Below, piece after piece: positions 54,361 through 64,000 of a DNA stretch of 64,000 nucleotides. The stretch lies in contig CM051455.1 of assembly GCA_028274465.1 (NCBI GenBank), positions 95,116,365 through 95,180,364 of the forward strand, read 5' to 3'. Under the pieces are notes generated by a model. It saw only the letters and a list, made by a program, of their open reading frames with translations, did not search any database and was not told where the DNA came from. The position numbers and the translations under genes are program-made. Source of the stretch: Plantago ovata (lineage: Eukaryota > Streptophyta > Magnoliopsida > Lamiales > Plantaginaceae). Numbering within the stretch: position 1 is the first letter of the stretch; each line of letters begins with the position of its first letter.

Positions 54361-56861
54361 GATGTCCGAGAGGAGTGATAGCGAGAACATGTCCGAGGGA
54401 CGTGCGTACGCGGACAGCAGCAGTTCTTTATCCACGAGTTTTCTGGATAGCGAGCTTCCTGTGGTTGATGTGCACAAGGGAGAAGAGGAGGTCGTGAGTA
54501 CTCCTCCCGAGGATAGGTTAGTCGCTCGGTCTCGGGGGCCTAGGAATGAGTATGATTTGAACGACTCATTCATCAATGATGAGGTCAAGGAGGGTGCCGC
54601 TCACAACGTACCTCCCGAGGTGATGAATGTCGTTGCTGGGGCTCTCGGGCACGGTCATTGGGCAGGTGGTCGGCCGGACCCTTTAGAACCTCGGGTCATC
54701 ATATTGGAAGATGATGTACCCACCTTAAAAAATTATGAGGCTCTTCCCATAGAGGGGAAATCTTCTTCTAAGAACACTGGGAGTCTGAGTCCTGTAAGGT
54801 ATTTACCTCAGGGCGACTATAAGAGGGTGGTGACTCTCTCATCCGACGACGAGATTCGTCGACCGCCTTCAAATTTTGATGACGCTGGTCCGTGTAAAAG
54901 TAAGTCGGTCTCTTATGTGCACAACGAGAGCAGTGACTCTATCTTTGGGGATTACGATATTTCAGCCGATGTGTCCGAGGGACACTCTAAGAGGAGTCGC
55001 GAGCAGGAGGATATGCCGCTCGAGACTGAAGAGGGCGAGCAAGACGAAGGGCCCGAGGCCCCTAATCAGGTGTCCGCGTCCGAGGACGTAGGGACTTCAC
55101 GTTCTACGCTGAGGATGAAGAGAAGAAGAAAAGGAGAGCCAATCCCTCCTAAATTTGCTAAGGATGGTCGTCCGAGGGGTGCTGCTTCCTCGGGCGCAAA
55201 ATTTACTCGGCCCGTTTCGGAGTGTCATCATCCTGATCCGAATGGAGAGATGAACAAGGACGACGCGATTCCTACCGTGGCAACTACTATTTATGAGGAA
55301 GAGATTCCTCAACTTAGATGGATTTATTATCTTCCTGAGTCTAAGGTTGAGATTCTCCTTCAGATGCCCGACTAGACGTTCTACAACCCGCCGTCCGGGT
55401 ACATGTCAGTTCATTTTTTTAATAATCGAACTATTACAAAGCTAGTAATAAACTATAAATAATCTCGCATTTGACGAGAATTGAACCTATGACCTCTAGT
55501 GTCATGACACCTCAGTCTAACCAATTGAGCTAGACCTAAAATATAGTCAGTTCATACTATGTCCTTTGAGCGAGGATGGTGTATGCCTTTTTGTAATGCC
55601 TTCCGTGGTCTCTTCAACGACTTAGGCCTCACTCTGGCCCAGATAATTCCGAGCTCGCTCGGTACGTTAATTTGCTATGGAGTTTTCTGTCACATCCGAG
55701 GGATTCCGGTGAACTACTCAACCTTTATACAGCTTTCCGAGTTTCGGTCAGCCCGGGGAACCCCCACTTTTACTTCTTCTCGACCAAACCCGGTTTTGCT
55801 TTATTAAAGGAGGCTCCGTCGTCAATCGGGTGTCGGTGGTGGTCGCGCTACTTCTACGTCCGCAAGGTGCGACAACCTGGTATGACCGACGAGCAGTTGG
55901 ATTGGGGTGTCCCAAAAAGGTTTTTCCGAGGGACTTGGGTTGGTAAGTTGCCCGCGGCCGAGATGGCTCCTTGGGCTGTCCGATACCAAAGACAAAATTT
56001 GCTTCCGAACCCCAAGAGATATTTCTACTGGGCTTTGAATCTTCAACCTTTGCCTTACATGACAAATTTAACTAAGCCCGTATATTATGACTTCAAAAAG
56101 GATTTTAGTAAGTGTGCCCGAGTAGGCTATTTGTAGATACTTCTCCATACTTAGTCCATTTTCTCATCTTTTGCTTGTTGCTCCTTTATGTTTTTGTTTG
56201 GTCCTCGGACCTTTGTATATTTGTGTACTAACTTCGTTTCTTACTTTGCAGACTATTGGCTCAAGTGGATCATGTCTGAGACGCTCGAGGCCGGGAGAAG
56301 ACAGCGCGCCGCTCAGCGCAAGCTCGTCCAACAGCAAAAATTGGACAAAGTGATGAACTCGCCTTCGCAACTTCCTTGCGACCCTCCTCGGAATGCTGTT
56401 GTGCACAAGGACGAGATGGCTCGTTGGGAGCGGGAAGGTGAACCTCCTGTGGAAATGGCTCTTCCTCAGCTCAAGAAGGCCGATGACAAGGCTAAGGACG
56501 ATAAAAAGTCCAAGAAGAGTAAATGGAGCTCCGACGACGAGGGTGGTCGACCGGGTAAGAAGGCCCGCAAGAACAAGGGCAAGGGCAAGGAGATCACGAC
56601 TAACAAGGATCTCTCGGACGAGGTGAATCGTATCATGGCGCTCGACGAGCTTGATCAGGCGCATGAGCTGAGTCAGGTGTCGCGCAAGGTAATGCTTTTA
56701 AATATCTCGTTTCTAACTCCACAAACTGCTAAGTATTTGCTTCTCGCGCCTTTCTAATTTCATCGGTCCTCGGGCATTTCTTTTTGTCGTTTGCAGCTCG
56801 CCGCCATAGTTGGTTCCATTGGAAACCTCGCGGCCGACAAGGGTGCTCCGGAGGAAGTTGC
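54361..56861 (+). pseudogene. E5 antisense ORF, gypsy-type transposon domain, intron-containing
   Basis: ATG 54361 opens MSERSDSENMSEG. An acidic, disordered N-terminal half with a basic RMKRRRKGEP patch leads to the domain at about 55300-56110 (YYLPESKVEILLQMPD, GLTLAQIIPSSLGTLICYGVFC, FFSTKPG, WWSRYFYVRK), which fits the 'putative gypsy type transposon' family (PF04195). Likely introns: GTAAGT at 56108 to acceptor ending 56251; GTAATG at 56690 to acceptor ending 56796. Later exons encode a basic coiled-coil tail (KKSKKSKW, KKARKNKGKGKE). Damage: TAG at about 55373, a SINE at 55415, and a frameshift near 55740; E6 cuts it at 56861. Antisense extra ORFs are known in Tat-lineage elements. Function unknown. 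Confidence 0.6.
55415..55545 (-). mobile_element. tRNA-derived SINE
   Basis: About 131 bp between direct repeats GTCAGTTCAT (55405-55414 and 55546-55555). On the minus strand it starts near 55545, has box A-like TAGCTCAATTGGTTAGA, box B-like GGTTCAATTCTC, an AT-rich body and ends in an A-run (T-run at 55414-55420 on plus). Removing it and one repeat restores the frame YMSVH-TMSFERGW of the E5 ORF, which confirms the insertion. Confidence 0.88.
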
Positions 56862-58914
56862 TGTAAGAAAATATGGTCAGAGTTACCCCTAGGGTACGCA
56901 GCGGAATTTCAAAAATTTTCTTAACATACATGTTAATTGATTATGTATATGTCGTATATATATAAACACGTCAATTAGAAGACTAACCTTACTTCCAAAG
57001 CAGCTTCCAAGTCTTCGTAATAATCTGGTGTATCTTCTCCTTCGTCGAAGTCGAAGATATCTACAATACTCTGATTATCTGCAAGACAATAAGAGTTAGT
57101 TTCCAGCTCCTAGAACCTCAACCTTGGTATCCACGGATGAACAGCCTATCGGAAGAATGCTAGGATATTCTTTGTGTGACCAAGAAGACAGGGCGGCAAT
57201 TCCTCCGGCAGAGGTGGCGCGCGCGGCTGGCTATAGAGGAGGGGAGAGTTTTTATTTTCTCTAAGAAAACTGGGTAGAATGACTGTGAAAGTCTATGTCA
57301 AAAGCTCTCTAATAGTCTACTATATATAGTAGTCAATAGAAGTCTAAAGCATAAGCAATTAGACTTCGTAAAGGAATAAGAATCTAATTCTTATCGCACA
57401 AGGAAACCAATATCAAGTCTAGATTCAATCCCAATCAAATTAAAACTCAATCAGGAAAATCTAACTTATCCCTTGAACTTCTAATAGAGGAAGGAGTCGA
57501 ACTCCTTCCCCCATCCAGCTAACGCGCGCGCGCCCAGTCCTATGGGAGATAGGTGGGTCCCAATTTTGGGACCCACTTATAGTTCTAAGGCAATTCAAAC
57601 TCCAAGTAGATTTTGCCATGTGCATATGTTAATTCTAAATTAACATATCCTTTCAAATCAAACCTCTATTATATTTCCAAAATATAATCTTTAATTGTAT
57701 TTACATAAAATACAATTAATTAGCCAATTCAATTAATAATTCCAAATCATTAATTGAGCCGTAAAATATTATAATTAATTCCAAATCAATTATAATCCAT
57801 CAATCACAATTAATTCCAAATTAATTGCGATTCCATCTTCAAGGATATTCTGATAGGCTGAATCACCACATAGTGTGACCCATAGGGCCTCATCGTATTA
57901 AGCAAGTCCTAGACTAGGCAACATGGAATTCCTAGACGGTTCCATTTGCAATATTAATACATGAGGACGTTTGAGAGGTTTCTCAAAGCTAACCCTTTCT
58001 TTGCGAAGTTTGTTGCGCTCAACGCGGCGATGGTAACGTCCATTCATCTGACTTGCTCGAATGTATCTAGGATCGATGAAGTGTCTATCCCAATAATACA
58101 TCCACGGGCGTCTCAGGGAGTTGCTTGGTTAAGATATACTTATGACCATCATAACATATCATTTGCACTGGCCAGTGACTTTACCAACACAACTATGCAG
58201 ACTATGAGCAGTACTCTCCTGTGCTACACTTGAGAGATGAATCCTTCACAAAATCACTTATCATCCCCATTTGTATGTAGCCATAATCCTGGATCGTGTC
58301 TTAGGTCAACTACTTATTCAGAGCTGACATCGACGAGTCCACCAAGGATATGGGGCAACAAATTTGATGATAAAGTCCTGTAAGTACAAAGGACGACTGG
58401 CATCACTTCGACAACTTACCGATTCCCATAGACAATTCGGTGTAGAGTATACATCGATGGGAGTGTCCAGTGGGTACTTCCATTGTTCGATAATCCTTCT
58501 TCGAACAACTATGCGCAATTATGGGAACGTTTCTCGATTGTCCAACAATCCGTTCCGTGACCGTGGGATCGGCTCACACTTGCTCCAACAAGTATAACCT
58601 CCACGCATACTAGTCTCGTCTGGTTCATTCAGACCCCTACATCCGAGATGAACCTCGACTAGGGAGAGTTTGGGATAGATGATAACTCACATAACTCCCA
58701 CTATCTGAGGGGACATGTTTAATATCAATACAGACAGTAATAGAGATATGACATGCTGCATGCCTGGTGTAATATAAATATGAAAGCGATACTCAATAGT
58801 AAAAGCATCAAGCATATATTATATTACGTTGACCTGTGTAATAGTACATATATGCCCTCTATAAGGGCACTATGCCCTTAGTAAGGACTGTCTCTAGGGA
58901 CATATACACTATCA
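56862..58914 (-). repeat. 3' LTR of copia element E6
   Basis: This is 2,053 bp. On the minus strand it starts TGATAGTGTATATG at 58914, after the PPT CAAGTGGGAGAT (complement of 58915-58926), and ends TTTCTTACA at 56862. A TATA-like CTATATATAG lies near 57318-57328. The part 57650-57840 is AT-rich with repeated AATTAATTCCAAAT words. The left flank is GTTGC; the matching duplication is beyond the window. Confidence 0.75.
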
Positions 58915-58928
58915 ATCTCCCACTTGAA

Positions 58929-61900
58929 CTAGAGCCAGTCACCTTTATGCCTAATTCCGAGATTAGCATAATGTCTTAAGTGGACTTCCACTGATAAGAC
59001 CTTGGTGAAAGGATTTGCTACGTTGTCCGTGGTAGAGACACGTTCTATACTAACTTCTCCTCTATCTATAATCTCACGTATAACGTGATATTTTCTAAGT
59101 ACATGTTTGTTCTTGTTTGTAGATCTAGGCTCCCTAGCTTGAGCGACGGCGCCCGTATTGTCGCAATAAATCGTTATTGGACTGGGAGCAGGAACAACCC
59201 TCAATTCCTTCAAGAACTCTGAAATCCAGACAGCTTCTTTCGATGCTTCTCATGCAGCAATGTACTCGGCTTCTGTGGATGAGTTAGCAACCGTGGCTTG
59301 CTTAGAACTCTTCCAACAGACAGCTCCTCCGTTCAATTTGAATACGTATCCTGTATGTGACTTAAAGTCATCAGGATCTGATTCAAATCCAGCGTCGACA
59401 TACCCAGACATCTTTAATTCTGGTTCTCCACCAAACACCAAGAACATCCCTTTAGTCCGTCGAAGGTACTTAAGAATGTTCTTTACAGCAGTCCAGTGAG
59501 GTACTCCTGGATTCTGTTGGTGTCGACAAGTGACACTAAGAGCATATGCCACATCGGGCCTCGTGCAATTCATTGCATACATTATAGACCCTACTGCCGA
59601 TGCATAGGGCACATGACTCATTGCATTTCATTCTTCAGCAGTTTTAGGACCATCCTTAACTGATAAGACAATCCCATGCCTAGCTGGGAGAAAGCCTCTC
59701 TTTGAGTCGTCCATCTTATAACGCTTCAGTATTTTGTCGATGTAGGTGGACTGTGTCATTCCTAACATCCTCTTGGATCTATCTCTAAAGATCTTGATCC
59801 CTAGGATGTAGTTCGCTTCACCCAAGTCCTTCATCGAGAAGGTACTTGATAACCAAACTTTAGTCTCTTCTAGCATAGAGACATTGTTTCCCACGATCAA
59901 AATGTCATCTACATAAATGATCATGAAAACGACTCCCTTGTCGCTGTGCCTAGCGTAGACACAGGGATCTTCCTTGCTTCTGATGAAGTCAAACGATTTG
60001 ACAGCTTCATCAAAGCGGATATTCTAGCTCCTTGACGCTTGCTTTAGCCCATAGATGGATCTTTGTAATTTGCATACAGTAGTTGGCCTGGTTTTACGAA
60101 TAAAACCTTCCGGCTGTACCATATAGACCTCTTCCTCAAGGTTGCCATTGAGGAAGGCAGTCTTTACATCCATCTGCCAGATCTCATAATCATAGTAGGC
60201 AGCTATCGCAAGTAGAATTCGAATGGACTTCAATTTTGCTACCGGTGAAAAGGTTTCATCGTAATCGATGCCATACCTTTGCGTGTAGCCTTTCGCCATA
60301 AGCCTAGCTTTGTGCGTTTGTACCTTGCCATCAGCATCTGTCTTTCATTTAAAGACCCATTTGCACTCAATAGGTCTAACCCCTTGGGGCAAGTCTACCA
60401 AGTTCCAAACTTGGTTCTGGTACATTGAATCCATTTATAATTCCATGGCCTCTTGCCATTTGTCTGAGTCAATATCAATTATTGCCTCTTTGTAGGTCTC
60501 GGGATCTTCCCGATCAGATAAGCCGACATCAAGTTCACTGATGTCTTCTATCATAAGGCTTTGCTTCTGAGGTCCTTTTAGGATCCTCTTCGACCTACGG
60601 AGCTCGACTTGTTCTGGTGCTTTTCTTTTCTGGCTTCGTGTAACACGAACATTACCAGTGGGTACTGATGCAGCTGGTCGCGGGGCGCGACTCTGTTCCC
60701 TTGCGGGAGGCTGCTCTTGTGCAACTTGTTGCATAGGTTGGTTGACAACGGGTTCCATTGGTGTGGTTTCAACTGTTGATCTAATCACAGGACTCCCACT
60801 GACTATGACATGCCTAGCAAGTGTCATATCATCACCCTTGTCTTCTTCGAAATCTCCCACTGAACTTGAGTCCAAATCAGAAGATTTAGAGACCTCATGT
60901 TCGCGCGTGTCAACGTCTTGAATTTCTTCAAGTTCTATCATGTCATCTAACCTCTCTTCTTCGAGGTATTCAGCTTCTAAAAACTTGACATTTCTAGATA
61001 CGATCACCTTGTGATCTTCGGCATGATAGAATTCATAGCCTCTCGTCTGACGAGGATAGCCTATGAAATATACTTTGACACCCTTGGCATCTAACTTATC
61101 AGTGAGCATCAGTTTGACTATCGCAGGACAGCCCCAAGGTCTAAGATAGCCCAGTGAGGGCTTCTTTCCCTTCCATAACTCATAAGGAGTTTTCTCCACT
61201 AATTTAGATGGTACACGGTTCAGAATGTAGATTGCAGTTTGTAGTGCATATCCCCACATATATTTTGGAAGAGTCGAGAATCCAATCATTGATCTTACCA
61301 TGTCTAATAGGGTTTGATTCCTCCTCTCAGACACACCATTTAACTGTGGTGTTCCAGGAGGAGTCCATTGCGATTGAATTCCATTTTCCTTCAAGTAGTC
61401 GATAAATTCTTCACTAAGGTATTCACCTCCTCGATCTGATCGAAGAGTGACTATCCTTAGGTTCAATTCATTCTCGACTTCATTCCTAAACTCCTTGAAT
61501 TTCCCAAAGGTCTCGGATTTATTCTTCATAAGATAAATATATCCATACCTTGAGAAATCGTCAGTAAAGGTAACGAAGTAAGGATGACCCCCACACGCAT
61601 GGACTTTAAGAGGTCCACATACATCGGTATGTATGAGATCTAAGCAGCGAGTGGCACGAACACCTTGTCCAACAAAAGGTTTGTTCGTCATCTTACCCTT
61701 AACACATGATTCGCATGTACCATATGATTCAAAATCAAATGGTTCTAAGTAGTCCAACTTCCTTAGTCTTTGAATCCGTGTTTCATTAATATGGCCTAGC
61801 CGACAATGCCATAGATAAGATGGATTATTCTTCCTACTTGAAGACGGTTGTTTGTTATGTATTTGAAATAAAGGCAGACTACTTTGCAAAATATATAAAC

Positions 61901-62270
61901 CATTCACCAAGCGAGCTTTTCCATAATACTGATCATTTAATGAAAAATAACAAGTATTATTCGCAAATCGAAAGGAAAAATCCATATTGTCTAACAATGG
62001 AATGGAAATAATATTTCTGACAATGGATGGAACAAAATAGACATTATCAAGTTCTAAACATTGTCCCGAAGGTAAATCTATCTTGCTGCGTCCAACGCGT
62101 TTGGCTTCAACAGGATTGTCGTTCCCAACATGCAAGTCGATTTCACCTTGCTTGACTAGCCTGTGATAAATTAGCCCCTGCACATTATTACAAATGTGTG
62201 AGCCATAGGCTGTATCTAATACCCAACCATTGGAGTCAAAAGTAGTCATGTTCATTTCAATAACAAACAT
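58929..62270 (-). pseudogene. pol: E6 pol: protease, integrase, RT, RNase H
   Basis: 62270-60435 is a 611-codon open frame. The protease motif reads VLDTAYGSHICNN (DTA where DTG/DSG is expected), then LWHCRLGH ... CESCVKGK (HHCC), and an integrase with HTDVCGP, LRSDRGGEY and LNGVSERRNQT (DDE present). RT follows in pieces: ARLMAKGYTQRYG, WQMDVKTAFLNG, YGLKQAS and IIYVDDILIVGNN. RNase H: GYVDAGFESD, NSSTEAEYIAA, YCDNTGAV. In-frame stops interrupt at about 60435, 60345, 60026, 59627 and 59250. The damage is mostly single-base nonsense changes, as in an old methylated copy. Confidence 0.88.
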
Positions 62271-62272
62271 AC

Positions 62273-63020
62273 CTAAGCCAGAAGCCGGTGGCTTCTTAGC
62301 TTGATCTGCCCTAAGCTTAGGGCAATCTTTCTTCCAGTGGCCCTTGAGTTTGCAATAGAGACAAATCTCGATCCTAAGTCGAAATTAAGCCATCCTACGA
62401 TAGCGCCCATTCTTGCCACCTCTCTTCCTTTTGGGTCTATTATTGACCCTTGCGAATTTGTTGGCAATGGGTCTCTCAGCAATCAACTCTGTTGCTACCC
62501 CAACATTGGGATTGTGAATAGATTGCAACAATCTTTGCACGATCAAGATAATGGAAGCCTTAGCTTCTAGCTCCAAGCCATATCCAACAAGTTGTAGGAG
62601 GAAGTCAATCAATGACTTGACTTGTTCAGGCGACAGCTCTTCTGTCCCAAGCCTTTTGATAAGCATGATCTTGATAGCTTCGAACCCTTCACACATCCTT
62701 GGAGTATCCAATAATGAGGAGAGATATTTCACAATCTCATATGGTTCCTTGTCTCGACATGGTCCAACCATATTGTCAGACATAACATTCAGCAACAAGT
62801 TCTTTACAAACTCGACCCTTTCCACTTCCAATTCATAATAGCAATCATAGGTTGCGGTAGTGAATTCAGTGGGAGGTGGAGGGATAGGTTCGTCCAAGAC
62901 GTACTCAACCTCATTGTACCATAGCACCTTTCGTACCTCATGGATCCAATCCACGTAGTTTGGTCCTGTTAGCTTTTGCAACTCCAAGTTGGCAACAAGC
63001 TCGGAGGACGGTATAGCCAT
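62273..63020 (-). pseudogene. gag: E6 Gag with CCHC knuckle
   Basis: I choose ATG 63020 (MAIPSSELVANLELQKLTG) over the upstream in-frame ATG at 63068 because copia Gags usually begin just before the LTGPNYVDW motif. The gag domain runs about 200 residues, then a basic stretch (RPKRKRGGKNGRYRR), then a TAA at about 62387 before the knuckle CLYCKLKGHWKKDC. The frame leads on into pol. Confidence 0.8.
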
Positions 63021-64000
63021 TTCTAATATCCTAAGGAGAAATAATATAGAACGAAAATAATAAATCAACTATTGAAATATTATTTCTAAATACACAGTCA
63101 ACATAACTAAACAATAAGGTCCTTTAGCAGTTTAGCTCCCACTATTTTCACATATCCTTGCCCCCACAACAAACATACGGGTAATGTCCAACAAGTTACC
63201 CTAGTGGCCAAGATCCAAATCCATACTATGCTATACTCCAACGGGGGCTGGTCGCATAGCATAATATGACCGGTAGGACTATCCAATTGCGTCACGCAAC
63301 TCTTGGTTGTTAAATCTAATTTAACCCGATGCCCTACATACTGTACCTATCGAGGTCGCTAGATACAATATGCAGTAAGTCATAACCACAGGCTTACTCT
63401 AATCTGACGATCACTGCGAGTCTGTAAGACGAGGTCGCCAATACAAGAAAATGCAATGAAAGTTCAGAATTAAAGCACCCTATGAAAAGCATCTCAGAAA
63501 TACATACATATATATATTTTTGTACTTATATTGGTTGGGGCTTGTAGCTTGATGGTTGTTATCAGTCATCTATAGTAGATGATGGGCGCCGCCTACCCAT
63601 CATGCATGAACGGTCTACACGTAATGGATGTCACCTATCCATTCTAGTTCTAAACGCAGTCAAGCACATAATGGGTGCCGCCTACCCATACATAAATTAT
63701 GCGGTCCGACATATAAGAGGGCGCCACCTACCCTCGCATGCATAGCGGTCGAACGGAAAGTAAAATATTTGGTATTTAAACATGCATTGTCAAACAATAT
63801 CATATCGAGCATATGAAACAAGTAGTAGCCTATGTGGATGACAAATGACTTCATAATTTCATTATGAAAATTATAATCCCATACTTATAATCTCTATGAA
63901 ATAATTGAATATTTGGACTAGATTGAAAAATCGAAAACTCTATTGACCAAGTAGCAATTTCAAAAACCCGGAGGACTTAATTGTAATTATTTGAAACCTT
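63021..64000 (-). other. E6 5' leader
   Basis: Non-coding. It contains the hairpin array at 63581-63735 and an ATATATAT run near 63505. There is no primer-binding site, so the 5' LTR lies further right. Confidence 0.6.
63581..63735 (-). repeat. Four tandem hairpins with compensatory stems in E6 leader
   Basis: Hairpins at 63581-63601, 63623-63643, 63671-63689 and 63717-63735. On the minus (RNA) strand the stems are GATGGG/CCCATC, AATGGA/TCCATT, ATGGG/CCCAT and GAGGG/CCCTC around a conserved nine-base loop, TAGGYGRCR. A CGGTC-like word follows three of the four. The spacing is about 42-48 bp. Confidence 0.85.

Larger units (their letters stand above)
56862..64000 (-). mobile_element. E6: decayed Ty1/copia element, 5' LTR outside window
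   Basis: Minus-strand order: leader (64000-63021), gag (63020-62290), protease-integrase-RT-RNase H (62270-58929), PPT and 3' LTR. The domain order protease, integrase, RT, RNase H is Ty1/copia. No third ORF follows pol. The primer site and 5' LTR are not present in the window, so the leader exceeds 980 bp. Confidence 0.85.

Noticed and set aside
55450-55545. Possible tRNA gene on the minus strand
   Set aside because: Boxes A and B are present, but there is no complete cloverleaf and it is followed by an AT-rich body and A-run between 10-bp direct repeats; this is a SINE.
57530-57545. CGCGCGCG run as a promoter or Z-DNA element
   Set aside because: Short, within an old LTR, with no supporting context.
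57898-58597. Several 66-90-codon frames in the E6 LTR
   Set aside because: The region is LTR between a PPT and TG/CA ends; frames are on both strands and have no recognisable domain.
63581-63735. CRISPR-like or satellite array
   Set aside because: Only four units with changing stems in a retroelement leader; a structural RNA reading fits better.

Overview
This window is plant nuclear DNA made almost entirely of nested LTR retrotransposons. I see no intact host gene. The evidence for a plant is plant-type primer-binding sites (initiator-Met tRNA and Asp tRNA types), Sirevirus-like Ty1/copia elements with an extra post-pol ORF, Athila/Tat-like Ty3 elements, a Cassandra TRIM with 5S-rRNA-like LTRs, a tRNA-derived SINE and a caulimovirid-like fragment. 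It looks like pericentromeric or intergenic heterochromatin of an angiosperm with a large genome. The species cannot be named from the sequence.

Nesting, oldest to youngest. (1) A caulimovirid-like coat/gag fragment (442-1176). (2) A minus-strand Sirevirus-like copia element, 'Sirevirus II', whose 3' LTR abuts that fragment (1177-2063). It survives only as pieces: 2064-3861, 12828-13512, 33896-35949 and 43270-44113. (3) Four insertions split it: G1 (3862-12827, TSD TTTCT), Sirevirus I (13513-33895, TSD AAGAA), solo LTR G3 (35950-43269 overall, TSD AGTAT) and Tat-like E5 (44114 to beyond the window). (4) G2 (36255-42368, TSD ATTGT) sits inside G3. G4 (45369-53645, TSD GGATC), a SINE (55415-55545) and copia element E6 (56862 to beyond the window) sit inside E5. 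G1, G2, G3 and G4 are one family: Athila/Tat-like elements with an Asp-tRNA-type primer site that encode only Gag-protease and no polymerase. G4 keeps a 654-codon Gag-protease ORF.

Sirevirus I has gag, a broken pol, an array of covarying mini-palindromes, an internal TATA box, a long broken third ORF, a PPT and a 3' LTR. Its 5' end is abnormal: a 1,100-bp truncated LTR is followed directly by a complete one. Its protease region is interrupted by 3.3 kb of unrelated minus-strand Ty3 sequence, which carries a complete Cassandra TRIM (20584-21383, TSD GTCCA) and ends in exactly 100 N. About 280 bp of protease sequence is repeated on both sides, so a scaffolding error is likely.

E5 carries, antisense to its own LTR, an intron-containing ORF with its own TATA box and a gypsy-type transposon domain. 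E6 is a decayed copia element with five or more stops and a leader holding four tandem hairpins with compensatory changes.

The best candidates for undescribed biology are non-coding: (a) GC-rich palindromes just upstream of the TATA box in every G-family LTR, reused as an internal minisatellite; (b) a conserved pair of 3' hairpins in G1, G2 and G4; (c) element-specific dispersed motifs and palindrome arrays between pol and the third ORF in the two Sireviruses; (d) the covarying hairpins in the E6 leader.
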